Positions 51,217 through 64,000 are shown, counted from the first letter of the stretch. The stretch: 64,000 nucleotides of DNA from Lingula anatina (GCF_001039355.2 NW_019774291.1:60568-124567), one strand, 5' to 3'. Numbers and translations: made by a program. Notes: generated by a model from the sequence alone, not told the origin.

Positions 51217-53100
51217 ACTCGTCATCTCTTCAATCTCCTTGTGCATGTCTCCATGCTGCATCTCCAACTTGCATTTTTTAACGAATACAGTTATACATTT
51301 AAAAAAAAGAGATGAAGAGCAAACGGCAGAAGAACTGACAAGTGGTTCCGAAACTTTTATTATGTATTTGTTTTTGATCTCCCCGATTTGGACAATCCTG
51401 GAGAACTGCACCCACTTACCTGTGGAATTTTTTAGCACGTCAAAATCAAGGTACAAGTTGAATGCACTGCAGAATAACTTTGGTCTTATTATCTAAAATT
51501 AACCGCCACTACACCATCCACTTGATAGTAAAATCGGTCCATTAGCCTATGTACCGAGATCGTCCCCTTTAAACAGAATTCTCCTCAAGGTTATTTTGTG
51601 GGTTGTTGGTACGTGACCAAACTCGTGCCAACCTGAATTTTCATTTTTATTTCCAATATTCAGTTTTCACTACGAGTTGACATCATATTTTATAACTCAA
51701 AGAAATGAAGTGAATTTCTTCTGAAAAATTTGTAAACAAACGTCTGGTTTAGTAAATGAAAAGGTTTCTGAACAGACATCTTTCAACAATAAGGGCTATG
51801 AGCCTCACGCGGGAGTTGTAAGAAAAGCATTAACATCCTCATTAGCCACGTCATGCGCGAGAATGATGCAGCAGCCCCATCTCTACAGCCATTGCCCCAG
51901 ACAACGATTGATAAATTGAGCCAATATAGTGATAGCATATTAAAGCTGGACACGAGAAAGACATTCTCCTTGTAGATCTCCCCAGCAAGGCTAAGAACAA
52001 GTGCATTATCATGAAAAAACAAAGGCAAAGATACTGTTATCCAAAAATACCGCTTATAATCTTGTGTTTGATAGGCACTTAATCCCCCACTCCGAATGAC
52101 ATTAGATTTTATTATTAAACTTTAACCGACGGGTGTGGTTTTATTTTAAACATATATAATAAGTGCTAGATTTAAGAATATTTTATAAATGATTAAATAT
52201 ATGCCATCTGCAATACAGTACTGAAAGATGGCGTAATACAGCATTGTCCAAAAAGGGATCCATTTTATGTAGTTTACATAAAATATACAACTTACTAAAT
52301 ATCTCACTTTTTGAGCTCCGTGTTCTTCCCACCAGTCGTGGTTACTTCATAATTAACAGGCTTTCCAAATAATTGATGTTGCGTTTCTTCAAAACAACGA
52401 ATAAGTTTGTATATCAGCATCATGATAGTGGTCACTTGTTGCGCTGTTTTAATTCATCGTTATATAACTTAAAGTACAACATTTTAAAATTGTCTCACAA
52501 GATCATTTATTTTCAATCGCAGAAAGGTTACAGTGCTCAAAGAATAAAAAGTTTTAAGAAATGTCAGTTCTTAATTTTGGCACAACCATTTGGCCTCAAA
52601 AGGTGTTATTCTCTTAATGTCGTTTATATGCAAGTGTATTTCAAATTGGTGATTACTTTTCATCAAAATTTGTTATTACCTCATTTATATTTTTCATTTT
52701 CCTTGATTATCGTATTGATCGTGTAATATGATCCAGCCATATCCAAAGAAATGATAATAATTGGTTCTTCTACATGTACCATCATTTGAAAGTGGCCATA
52801 CTGCCAGCATACATGGAGCTATTTCTGAGCTGTTCTTTCCTCAGTTCTTCTCCTGGCTAGTAATGCTAGCTTCCCTAATTCATCTAAGAATATTCTATCA
52901 TGATCTTATATAGCCTAGCTTTGGCCGTGATGCTGTGTCCTTTGTTGTTATTTTTGGAGATTTAACAATAATTTCCTCCCATTCGGTTCTCCAAGATCTT
53001 TCTGTCTTCCCACACTTACAATCTTTATTGTTTATCATATTCTCTTCCATCTACGCACAAATCCATCAAATCTTAACTCTTTTAGGAAATTCCCTCAAGT

Positions 53101-53135
<35 letters not shown>

Positions 53136-53504
53136 NNNNNNNNNNNNNNNNNNNNNNNNNNNNNNNNNNNNNNNNNNNNNNNNNNNNNNNNNNNNNNNNN
53201 NNNNNNNNNNNNNNNNNNNNNNNNNNNNNNNNNNNNNNNNNNNNNNNNNNNNNNNNNNNNNNNNNNNNNNNNNNNNNNNNNNNNNNNNNNNNNNNNNNNN
53301 NNNNNNNNNNNNNNNNNNNNNNNNNNNNNNNNNNNNNNNNNNNNNNNNNNNNNNNNNNNNNNNNNNNNNNNNNNNNNNNNNNNNNNNNNNNNNNNNNNNN
53401 NNNNNNNNNNNNNNNNNNNNNNNNNNNNNNNNNNNNNNNNNNNNNNNNNNNNNNNNNNNNNNNNNNNNNNNNNNNNNNNNNNNNNNNNNNNNNNNNNNNN
53501 NNNN
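53136..53504. other. Assembly gap (369 N)
   Basis: Unresolved bases directly after a run of more than 30 T. Confidence 0.99.
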
Positions 53505-53801
53505 TTCATTTTTCTGGACTGGCTGTCGAGTGTGCTGTTTTGGCTTCTACTCGGACTGTTGCTAAGTGATCACCCAGCATGAGGAAAGGCATGTCCACTA
53601 GAATGTGAAGATGTAGGATAGAAAGGAAACTGCTGCAAACAAACCTTTCTCTCGTAGGTGTTATTTTAACCCCTGCCATTCTCAAATAAAATCCAAATAA
53701 ACAATACAGTCAACTAAAACTGAAATATAAATCATTTTGCAGCGTCTTTGTTGAACAATCCAACATAACCAATGTTTTTATTTTGTCTCACCTTCACTTT
53801 A

Positions 53802-54874
53802 TTATGCCTCGTCAATTTCATCTAGCAGATCCTCGACCACGTAAGTCAACTCTTTACGGGAGAGCTTTGACATGTCCAGTTCGTCAGAGTCTCGTACTGG
53901 ATCTTCATTTCTAAAACAGCAAAGATGTATTTATTTTTCTATTATGGTTTAATTTGATTGAATTTAACAGAAAATAATACTATAGGTATTTGACAAGGTA
54001 GTTAGCTAATGACTGATTATTTAATTATTTATATATAACGGGGCTGGCCTGAGATAATATTACCTTTCCAACTGATCAATCTTAGCAGTGAAGAGATCGA
54101 CTGGGGAGCGAGGAGCGGCCATGAGCTGCACAGGCACACCCAATACCATAAGGTCCTCGGTGAGTTCATGAGATAAACTTGGCCCGACTGCAATTAAAAT
54201 GCAAGAAAAAAGAAACGACCTTTATGTTTTTTATCAGCTATAGTTATATTGACTTCACACCTTCGTCTTGAAATTTTGTTTATGCGAATGCTTTCTCTTC
54301 TGGACTTTTGAAGACAAAAAAAAGGAACGTAAATGTGAAATACTATGAGGTCGAAAGAGACAACTAAAAGCAAACCTTTATTTCCTCCTCCAAAGATATT
54401 TCTAATCCTCCTGCAGAACCCTAATTTCCGTTGACTCTCTGAAGTTAAATATTTCAAAAGATAAAAACTTGTTTCATCAAGGTATCTTGAAGCCATAACT
54501 GTGTTTATTCACTTATGACAGTGATGCCGAACTCACAACATCTCACATGTATCGCAATTTCTACAATGTTACACCTATATTTATTATTTCGATATTTATT
54601 TATTTATTCGTTGTATTTTACATATATTCACCATCGTTGGACTCTTTCCAGTGATGACTGTTAATAACATCAACTACAATGAGAACAAAAAATATGCTTA
54701 TGATAATTAAGGTTCAAGTTGAAAAATTCAATTATGAAAAATATCGAATGTAACCTGCTATTACGTTCGTTGGTAATTTGATTTTCCTCTAAAGTAAAAA
54801 AAAAGTAATATGGAATAACATGAGACGTTTAGGAAAAAAATATTAATATACTTACTAGATTGCGAGCATCCCAT
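53802..54874 (-). CDS. Unrecognised small protein with lipidation-type N-terminus
   Basis: Six exons on the minus strand join in frame: 54874-54856, 54788-54755, 54657-54632, 54498-54376, 54187-54064 and 53910-53802, giving 144 aa. The three larger exons are well supported by phase and splice sites; the first three are short (19, 34 and 26 bases) and rest on phase continuity plus good acceptors and donors. The N-terminus MGCSQS fits N-myristoylation at Gly2 and palmitoylation at Cys3. Then come SRYLDETSFYLLKYLTSESQ, a basic patch RKLGFCRRIRNIFGGG, LTEDLMVLGVPVQLMAAP, RSPVDLFTAKIDQLERNEDP and an acidic end RKELTYVVEDLLDEIDEA. I do not recognise the family. A membrane-attached adaptor or regulator is a guess from the termini. 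The gene lies between the N gap and the second ACO1 copy, so its true neighbours are uncertain. Confidence 0.6.
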
Positions 54875-55372
54875 TGTTATAATTAATCAAAAGCAATAAC
54901 TTCAGCGTTAAGTCAGCGATTACTTTGCCGCTATGCGAGTTAAGTGCATTATGGTACAGTCATTATTATGACGTCACCATCTGATGGTATGTAGTGACGT
55001 CACGTACAACAATGGATTTCATGAGGTCTTCATTACAGCATTTTTGTTACATTTGATTTATGTGCAAAAACGAATGTTCCATAATCTTCTATAGAAACTG
55101 AACCTAATTTTAAATCACCAAAGCAACAAAACCTTCAGATACCATCTCTTTTCTTATCCTCCATGAAAAGGAAGACCACGGAGTCACGATGTGCTATAAG
55201 GGTGGTTTCGTCATAGGCCTAACGACCATCTATAACCCTCTCATCTCATATTCCGGCGAAGCNTCTTTGTTTATATGGATCAGAATAAGTGACATAAAGC
55301 ATACATTTATACAAATATGTCTCTGTAGTCTATGTATGTAATGTCCATATTTTTGCTTATTTTTGCGTGTAG
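54875..55372. other. Upstream of the small gene, contig join and start of ACO1 copy 2
   Basis: About 390 bases upstream of the MGCSQS gene, with a tgacgtca palindrome-like pair near 54970 and 54994. A single n follows at 55263. Bases 55264-55318 do not match ACO1 copy 1, and homology to intron 6 starts at about 55319. Confidence 0.55.
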
Positions 55373-58300
55373 GTGTTGGAGGTATTGAAGCTGAAGCAGT
55401 GATGTTAGGCCAGGCCATCAGCATGGTCCTACCAAAGGTTGTGGGATATAAAATTACTGGGCAGCTGAGCCCCTTGTGCACATCCACTGATGCTGTCCTT
55501 ACCATCACCAAGGTAAGTCTTGTATCATCTTTAATGGTAGCAAAGGGGATTTAACATATGAAATATACTTCAGCTCAAGGTAAGCATTTTAGTTCACATA
55601 GCAGCATTGAAATATGGGACAAGTATTGGAAAAACGGAAGAAATCCAAATGCAAACTGTTTTGTATTTTTTTTTTTTTCTGTATTTTTTTTTTTTTTTCA
55701 TATGATAATTCCTTAACAACCCTTTTTCTTTAATACTGTATATTTTAGCATCTGAGACAGATAGGGGTGGTGGGCAAGTTTGTAGAATTCTTTGGGGATG
55801 GTGTGGCCTCCCTGTCCATTGCTGATAGGGCCACAATCTCCAACATGTGCCCAGAGTATGGGGCCACCATAGGCTTCTTCCCTGTGGACCAGATGAGCAT
55901 GACTTATCTGAAGAATACAGGTACGGTATTTACCTGCATTGAAGTTGTAATCAGATGTTTTGTTCACCTTTATAATAGCCTCTTTCTCCCCAGCTCTCCC
56001 CCCTCATTCTCTCTCTTTTCTCTCTCTCATCTATTTTTTTCTCTTTCTCTCTCTCTCTCTCTGCAAAATTATAATATATCAACCAGTCAAAATCATTTAG
56101 TTTCACTTCCTTTATGTGGTTGTTTATTTGAAATAAACTAGAAAGACATCTGCCTCCTTTTCAGCTCGCGATGAGAAAAGAGTTGCTCTTGTGGAAGCTT
56201 ATCTGAAGCAAAACAAAATGTTCAGAAATTTCAATGATGCAAGTGAAGATCCAGTCTTTTCTGAGGTATGTACAGTTTGTTAGATTATTCTGGCACCTTT
56301 TTCTTTGATGGAAAAACTGATGTCATAAGTAATTTGTTATTCATTGTTTGATGTGTAGATATAATTTCAAACTGCCAAAAGATTTCCATGCAATAACAGA
56401 CAAATCTATTGCAGTATGTGTGAATTTTCAGATAGTTGAACTGAACCTAAGTGATGTGGTTCCATGCTGTTCAGGACCCAAGAGGCCTCATGATAAAGTG
56501 CCTGTTGCAGATATGAAGGATGATTTCACCAAATGTCTCAGCAACAAAGTTGGCTTCAAGGTTAGCTTTTATGGAAACCTCATTATGTCTGATGAAGACA
56601 GTTCCGAACTAAAAATGCCTTGAGTTGTATTTAAACATATCTTTTTTACATGAGACCTGACATTATACCTTATATATGTATTCAATTGGTATATTTAAAA
56701 AACTAACAGTCACTTCCATTAGATGTTCATAAAGTAATCACATTTTACCAACAGGGGTTTGCAGTTCCACAAGACAAGCTTGCTACCACTGTGCCAATGG
56801 TGTTTGAGGGAAAAGAGTACACTTTGACTCATGGCTCTGTTGTCATTGCTGCTGTCACCAGCTGTACCAATACCAGCAATCCATCTGTTATGCTGGGAGC
56901 AGGTATGGATTAGTGGTTATGTTCAGTAAGACTGAGACATAACAGGGTTTGAATACAGATAGAATACAGATTGCTCTTTATAGAATGCAATGTCATTATA
57001 TGAACAGTGATGCCTTATGCAGTTCGGGAATGAACATGATCCAAGTAATATTTAATCTGTGTCATGTAAAATTCCAAGAAAACCTCTATTTGTTACTCTT
57101 GTGCACTATGGATGATAGTCTATACCCGCAGCATAACAATATTTTAGTCTGATTTTCCAGATTATTCTACCTCTACAATTTTGATTGAAATCAGAAATGA
57201 TTGATCTGAACATTTTTTCAGGCTTGTTGGCTAAAAAGGCAGTGGAAGCTGGATTAAGTGTCAATCCATACATCAAGACAAGCCTGTCACCAGGAAGTGG
57301 TGTGGTGACCTGTTACCTGAAGGAGAGTGGGGTCATGCCATTCCTAGAGACCCTTGGGTGAGTAGAAACAAAGCTGAATCTTATTTCATGGTTCTTTTAA
57401 TCATATTTGTATTGTTGCTATTGTATTTATGGTTATTTATGACAAATAATTTGATTTTCTTATTTTGATAATTAAAAGGTAATTTATGTGATTCATGCAA
57501 GCGAGAGACATTTCATCATTTGTAATTCCATGTGTCTGTATTTCCAATGACAGTTACACCATTGCATTCAGTCATGCATATTTGTAATTGCAGGTTTGAT
57601 GTGGTTGGCTATGGATGTATGACCTGTATAGGAAACAGTGGACCACTAGCTGAACCTGTGTCACAGGCCATTGAAAAGGTAAGTACTTCCTTGAAGTCTA
57701 TGAAACACCAGCCAATATGTTCCTCCTCATGATAAAATATAAATGTTAAAGTAAAATGACTTTGGTAGCACTAAAACTTCAGACATGATTCCTTAGCTTT
57801 TGCTTGCAATTATAATTTTTCATTTCTGGACATTTTCATTCAGAAGCCTGCCTTATACAAGGATTTTTGGAAAGACTATTAAGAAATATTGTCGGTGGAT
57901 TTTAACATCAACAAGAACAGCTGTACATTACATTACATCTGACTTACAAGTCACTTAAAATTCATATTCTTTAAACAACAAAAAATCGTGAAAAAAGTGC
58001 CCATCCATATCTTCTATAACATTGTCATTTCAGGGTGATCTTGTTGCCTGTGGTGTTCTGTCTGGAAACAGAAACTTTGAAGGCCGTATCCATCCTCTGA
58101 CCCGTGCCAACTATCTGGCCTCCCCACCACTGGTCATTGCCTATGCAATTGCAGGAACCGTGTGCATCGACTTTGAAAAGGAACCTCTTGGTAATTCTTC
58201 AATCTGCAGGGGAAATTATAGAATGTTTTAGTGTGATGTATTTTAGAGAATTATAAAAGATAGTCTCTGCGGTTATATTCAGCTTTTAACTTGGCTAAAT

Positions 58301-61032
58301 ATTTTTTAATGTTCTGTATTAGCCTTGCTACAAAAGTATTTCTTTATTTCTAAGTGAGGAAATTATAGATCCAAACTTGTTTTGTTTTAAGGCATCAATG
58401 GAGATGGGAAGCCAGTGTTCCTGAGAGACATTTGGCCATCAAGAGAAGAAATACAGGTGAGTGTTCTTGGCATATATTATGGAAGGGTCTTTTGGGGAAG
58501 CCTTGTGATATAATAAAGGCCTGGGAATTAAAATGTGTTTGATATTTGATATTCTACTTTGGATATTTTTTCACAATTTATCTGTATCAAATTCAGTGAG
58601 ATTTCCTTTATTATTTGTTAATTGAAAATTATTCTGTTTTTAGCAAATAGAGAGAAATGTTGTGGTGCCAGCTTTGTTTAAGGAGGTGTATTCCAGAATT
58701 GAGGTATGTCATCAACAATGATTCTTATTTTTAGGGAAGTATTTTAAAGTATTTTCTCCTTAGTAAAACATTAGCCCACTTCTCTTATTTTCGGTTTACC
58801 AGAGTTCATGTTTTTATTCAGTGAGATGCAGTGACATTTAAAAGGAAGGAATATGACCTTTCATAAAAGTTGCTACCTTCACAAGATTTCAAGAATGTTT
58901 TATTTTTCTTGCAGGAAGGCACAGAACGCTGGAACTCCCTTGATGCCCCAGAGGGGATGCTATACCCATGGGACCCTAAGTCCACGTATATCAAGTCACC
59001 TCCATTCTTTGAAACTATGGTATGTGCACCTTCAGCCATAGCTGATGAGTTGATTTATTTAAAATAAGTAATGGGCAATGAGGTAATAAATTTCTCACAC
59101 TATAAAGTTGTCTGGACATATTTTTACTTACCAACTCTTGAAATATGACATAGATTTCACTGGTGTAAATTTTTTATTTGGCACTGAGGAATTGCTCAAT
59201 TTTTGCTGCTTCAAGTGAGTGTGTGTGCATGCTAACATGCATGTACTGGTATATGTGTAAATGACACAATATAAAGAATTGTAATCTTACCTTTACAGAC
59301 CAAAGAACTGCCTCCAGTGCAGCCTATTACAGATGCCTATGCTTTGCTCAACTTGGGAGACTCGGTCACTACTGACCACATCTCTCCAGCTGGCAGTATC
59401 GCCAGAAATAGTCCAGCTGCAAGATACCTAGCAGGAAGAGGGTAAGCCCAGTATTCTTTAGTAAGCCAATCCTCCCAATACACTGCATTCCCAGAAACAC
59501 TCCAGTTACTAGATACCTGACAGGGAAAAGGTGATTGAATGGTTTAAGAGAACTTGACTTTAGCGAATGCCCACATATATTTGTTACAATTTCTACAGTT
59601 TCAGAAAATGTTGCATTTGTTACACCTTTCAATTTCTATTCAGTTTACTATTTTGTATTTACACATCTTTGTTATTGGCTTGAGATTCATCCTGGTGAAT
59701 TAAAGTATTCCTCATTACTTTATGTATCAAGTTGTAACTGAAAATATTGTTGCATTTTTTCTGAACTGCAGACTGACTCCAAGGGAGTTCAATTCATATG
59801 GATCACGACGTGGCAATGATGCTGTCATGGCGCGTGGAACATTTGGCAATATTCGTCTGTTCAACAAGTTCATAGGGAAAGCTGGCCCTAAGACTGTCCA
59901 TGTGCCCTCTGGGGAACAGGTGAGAATGGTTGAGATTTTTAAGAATAGCATGGAAATATTCGACACCAAATTTATTTGGCAATTGCTGGCAAAACTTTTG
60001 CAAAGAGATTTTGAGTAGTGTATCAAAGTGTCCATCATTTGTGATTTAAGAGTTCAGATTATGGCAAGATGATGGAAAACGGTCTTTGGAATTTCTATAG
60101 GTCTTAAAAGCACTGTGATTGTATTCATTTTCAGATGGACGTCTTTGATGCAGCAGAGCGGTACCGCAGTGAAGGAAAGAACCTGATCATCTTAACAGGG
60201 AAGGAGTATGGGTCTGGTTCCTCCAGAGACTGGGCTGCAAAGGGACCCTGGATGATGGTAAATTGTTGTTTATGAATGGTATTTTGAAATATCTCAAACA
60301 TTTTACAAATGCTGATGAAGATTAGGTCAACAGTCAACATTGCACAAAGATGAGCCATCTTTCCAAGGTTGAAGATTTTTACATATGAAATAGTATTAAC
60401 AATTGGATTTATGTTTTGTGATGAAATGCAAATTAAAGTGATTTGCATCAAAGACAAAAGACCTAACCACGTCCTTTTCTATTCACAGGGTATCCGTGCG
60501 GTAATTGCAGAAAGTTATGAACGCATTCACCGCAGTAACCTGGTCGGGATGGGTATCATCCCTCTGCAGTACATGCAGGGTGAGAATGCAGACTCTCTGA
60601 ACCTCACCGGAAAAGAGACATTTACCATTGACCTGCCACAGGATCTTGCCACTGGCATGGTTGTTGATGTCAAGGTACTTGTCTTTAAGAAAATTGTTTC
60701 ACCAGTGAATAAGGCAGCATTTGAATGGACAGTTGTATTCCTGTTAGAAAAAGATGATTTTGTAAGGCTGTCAGAGTGGGCTCAGTTAATAATTGCCATT
60801 TGTACAATTATTTGCTCAACTTGGTAAAAATTTTGAAAAATGAAGAATTAATGGAACAATTATTGTAAGCGTATGTTATTTTGAGTAATTTCTAACTACT
60901 TTGACATTTTCTGTTCTCCAGGCAAGCAGTGGCACCACATTTAAAGCCCTAGTGAGATTTGACACCGAAGTGGAACTGGCCTACTTCCGCAATGGAGGCA
61001 TACTGAACTACATGATCCGTGGAATGCTGTAA
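55373..61032 (+). pseudogene. ACO1: ACO1/IRP1 second copy, lacking exons 1-6
   Basis: Sixteen exons: 55373-55512, 55749-55920, 56165-56265, 56432-56560, 56755-56902, 57222-57357, 57594-57678, 58034-58190, 58392-58456, 58644-58703, 58915-59019, 59299-59441, 59772-59919, 60135-60257, 60489-60674 and 60922-61032. Each is identical in length and phase to its counterpart in the complete gene, and all splice sites are intact. The first 224 residues and the promoter are missing. Every coding difference I checked is synonymous (for example tactcc/tattcc, gtgcct/gtgcca, attctcaactat/atactgaactac). The cluster cysteines are kept. It is therefore not a decayed pseudogene; the type field is used only because the copy is incomplete. 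Most likely it is the other haplotype of the same gene, placed next to it by the assembler. Confidence 0.85.
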
Positions 61033-63966
61033 CACCTTACAATAAAACTTGATTTAAGGGGAAATGCTGACAATTTTATGAATTCCCTAAAACTTCATCC
61101 TTGGTTATAACCAAACAATACTGCCATAGAGTGATAATGAGAGGTTAATGTTGTGGGTAAAAGGTTATTCACATGTAAACTAGTCTATAAACAATTTGTT
61201 GCGATGGTGATCAGTAATTCCCAATATAAATCAAATTTACAGTTATACAGCTGTTAAACAGTGATAAATGATAAATATACTGGACGTTCTAGTATTTTAT
61301 ATGAAAAATTTAAGTAAGAAAAACTACTGAGTTTTTGTTAGATGTTGATTTAAGCTTAAACAATATGGTATAAGTTTCTAGAATATATTTGTAAATGTGA
61401 CATGGTCTTCACAGAGATATTTAAAACTGTTAGGTTAGTGCCTAGATGAACTGCTCAAATCAAAGAGATACAAGTACACAAAATTTGTTCTTCTAATTGT
61501 GATGTACAACTAGTTGAATTTTTTGTTTTATTTTTATGAAAGTGTGGTAATAACAATCCTGTTAAGTGATTATTATTATAATCACATGGTAATGATCAAA
61601 AATCATTTTGAAGAGATGTGGTTATACGTTTGATGAATAAATGGTCCTCTCATATTTATATGCAACGTGGTAGCTGTTACCAGACCATACCAGTTGTGTA
61701 AACATGGGACGGCATATTTACTGAAACTCGCTCTTATATCTTGTTTATTTGTTGCAGTTCTCATGTGTCTAGCGACACGCTGTATTATGTGTAGCCTCTT
61801 TACAAGCCTAAAGTCTACTTCAGTTTTCTATCAAGCTGAAGGTGATAGTTGTATTCTGCTTAGAGGTGCACTCCGTTTCCCATTACTTTTTACAGGTGAC
61901 ACTTCTGACAAAAGTACGCACAGTTCATTGACAACCCCGACATCTTGTCTTTTTAACACAAGTGAACACTTAATAAGTGAACCGTGTAACTACATACCTT
62001 GGCTTTCTTTGTCCCAAAGTGTGACCATGGAATATAACGCTGGTGCTGAACTTACTTATGCCCCGATTTCGAAAATCGGCCAAATCGGGGCATAAGTAAA
62101 CTCATCATCTCTTCAATCCCCTTGTGCATGTCTCCATGCTGCATCTCCAACTTGCATTTTTTAACGAATACAGTTACACATTAAAAAAAGGGATGAAGAG
62201 CAAACGGCAGAAGAACTGACAAAGTGGTTCCGAAATTATGTATTTGTTTTTGATGTTCCCGATTTGGACAATCCTGGAATGCTGCACCCACTTACCTGTG
62301 GAATTTTTTAGCACGTCAAAATCAAGGTACAAGCGGAATGCACTGCCGAATAACTTTGGTCTTATTATCTATAATCAACCGCCACTACACCATCCGCTTG
62401 ATAGAAAAATCGGTCCATTAGCCTACGTACCGAGATAGACCCCTTTAAACAGAATTCTCCTAAAGGTTATTTTGTGGGTTGTTGGTACGTGACCAAACTC
62501 GTGCCAAACTGAATTTTCAGTTTTATTTCCAACATTCAGTTTTCACTAAGAATGGACATCATATTTTATAACTCATAGAATCGAAGTGAATTTCTTCTGA
62601 AAAAATTGTAAGTAAACGTCTGGTTTAGTAAATGAAAAGGTTTCTGAACAGACATCTTTCAACAATAAGGGCTATGAGCCTCACGCGGGAGTTATAAGAA
62701 ACGCATTAACATCCTCATTAGCCACGTCATGTGCGAGAATGATGCAGAAGCCCCATCTCTACAGCCATTGCCTCAGACAACGATTGATAAATTGAGCCAA
62801 TATAGTGATACCATATTAAAGCTGGACACGAGAAAGACGCTCTCCTTGTAGATCTCCCCAGCAAGGCTAAGAACAAGTGCATTATCATGAAAAAACAAAG
62901 GCAAAGATACTGTCATCCAAAAATACCGCTTATAATCTTGTGTTTGATAGGCACTTAATCCTCCACTCCGAAGGACATTAGATTTTATTATTAAACTTTA
63001 ACCGACGGGTGTGGTTTTATTTTAAACATTTATAATAAGTGCTAGATTTAAGAATATTTTATAAATGATTAAACATATGCCATCTGCAATACTGAAAGAT
63101 GGCGTAATACAGCATTGTCCAAAAAGGGATCCATTTTATGTAGTTTACATAAAATATTCAACTTACTAAATGTCTCACTTTTTGAGCTCCGTGTTCTTCC
63201 CACCAGTCGTGGTTACTTCATAATTAACAGGCTTTCCAAATAATTGATGTTGCGTTTCTTCAAAACAACGAATAAGTTTGTATATCAGCATCATGACAGT
63301 GGTTGCTTGTTTTGCCGTTTTAATTCATCGTTATATAACTTAAAATACAACATTTTAAAATTGTTTCACAAGATCATTTATTTTCAATCGCAGAAAGGTT
63401 ACAGTGCTCAAAGAATAAAAAGTTTTATGAAATGTCAGTTCTTAATTTTGGCACAATCATTTGGCCTCAAAAGGTGTTATTCTCTTAATGTCGTTTATAT
63501 GCAAGTGTATTTCAAATTGGTGATTACTTTTCATCAAAATTTGTTATTACCTCATTTATATTTTTCATTTTCCTTAATTATCGTATTGATCGTGTAATAT
63601 GATCCAGCCATATCCAAAGAAATAATAATAATTGGTTCTTCTGCAGGTACCATCATTTGAAAGTGGCCATACTGCCAGCATACATGGAGCTATTTCTGAG
63701 CTGTTCTTTCCTCAGTTCTTCTCTTGGCTAGTAATGCTAGCTTCCTTAATTCGATCTAAGAATATTCTATCATGATCTTATATAGCCTAGCTTTGGCCAT
63801 GATGCTGTGTCCTTTGTTGTTATTTTTGGAGATTTAACAATAATTTCCTCCCATTCGGTCTTCCAAGATCTTTCTGTCTTCCCACACTTACAATCTTTAT
63901 TGTTTATCATATTCTCTTACATCTACGCACATCAAATCTTTACTCTTTTGGGAAATTTCCTCAAGC

Positions 63967-64000
<34 letters not shown>
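61033..64000 (+). other. ACO1 3' flank, copy 2
   Basis: Same content as 50155-53135: poly(A) signal at 61636-61641, the palindrome at 62052-62099 and a terminal T-run. No supported gene. Confidence 0.6.

Larger units (their letters stand above)
44340..53135 (+). repeat. Segmental duplication, copy 1 (ACO1 exons 7-22 plus 3' flank)
   Basis: Homology starts inside ACO1 intron 6 (ctctgttgtctatgtatgta). It runs through exons, introns and 3 kb of 3' flank to a poly-T run that abuts the N gap. The partner is 55319-64000, visibly well above 90% identical, with scattered indels including the MITE and the CATTA tract. Confidence 0.92.
50155..53135 (+). other. ACO1 3' flank, copy 1
   Basis: 3 kb with the 3' UTR, an 18-bp-arm palindrome (51169-51216) and a terminal T-run from 53102. 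No supported gene. Open frames at 50777-51097 and 52373-52726 are broken or freely substituted in the other copy. Confidence 0.6.
55319..64000 (+). repeat. Segmental duplication, copy 2 (ACO1 exons 7-22 plus 3' flank)
   Basis: Partner of 44340-53135, in the same orientation and order. It ends like copy 1 in a long T-run (63968-64000), at the edge of the window. It lacks the MITE and most of the CATTA units, and has small insertions near 57703-57740, 57862-57895 and 60285-60312. Confidence 0.92.

Noticed and set aside
52373-52726. 117-codon open frame, also present at 63244-63597
   Set aside because: Between the copies most differences change the amino acid (HLLRCF against CLFCRF, among others), unlike the ACO1 exons. 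It looks non-coding.
52935-53582. Long open frames across the gap
   Set aside because: Made of poly-T and N only.
55373-61032. ACO1 second copy as a decayed pseudogene
   Set aside because: All splice sites and frames are intact and the coding changes seen are synonymous. Missing exons coincide with a contig edge.

Overview
The window is animal (metazoan) nuclear DNA: AT-rich, with genes split into many short exons by GT-AG introns. I reconstructed six intact or near-intact protein-coding genes by joining exons across in-frame splice sites. I also found one partial second copy of the last gene and one small gene I do not recognise. Gene content, moderate intron sizes and apparently high allelic divergence suggest an invertebrate, plausibly a marine deuterostome. 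The species cannot be fixed from the sequence.

Layout. 614-3281 (+): CNPPD1, 5' end not seen. 4710-8457 (-): a D-aspartate/D-amino-acid oxidase with a C-terminal SKL, tail-to-tail with CNPPD1. 9337-13003 (+): MIC13/QIL1, divergent from the oxidase. 15915-32060 (+): SECISBP2L, 17 coding exons, with exon 2 and its flanks present twice. 34899-36608 (-): an SLC25A44-like mitochondrial carrier, tail-to-tail with SECISBP2L. 38568-50154 (+): ACO1/IRP1, 22 coding exons, divergent from SLC25A44 across a 250-bp-arm inverted repeat. 53136-53504: gap of N. 53802-54874 (-): small six-exon gene starting MGCSQS. 55373-61032 (+): second copy of ACO1 exons 7-22 with its introns and 3' flank, running to the window end.

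Reconstructed coding lengths are whole numbers of codons and close to family norms: oxidase 341 aa, SLC25A44 314 aa, ACO1 893 aa, SECISBP2L 1170 aa, MIC13 90 aa. Several products concern mitochondria or peroxisomes (MIC13, SLC25A44, the SKL oxidase), and ACO1/IRP1 and SECISBP2L both bind structured RNA. I see no evidence that the genes form one pathway; this looks like an ordinary animal gene neighbourhood.

The most interesting signal is in the oxidase gene. Two consecutive, diverged exons (5906-5976 and 5547-5608) encode the same protein segment in the same phase and cannot both be included without a frameshift. They look like mutually exclusive exons that would swap the active-site lid. The two near-identical duplications (SECISBP2L exon 2; ACO1 exons 7-22) each follow a single-base n and differ in coding sequence only at synonymous sites that I saw. 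They are most likely unmerged haplotypes, one of which carries a small transposon absent from the other.
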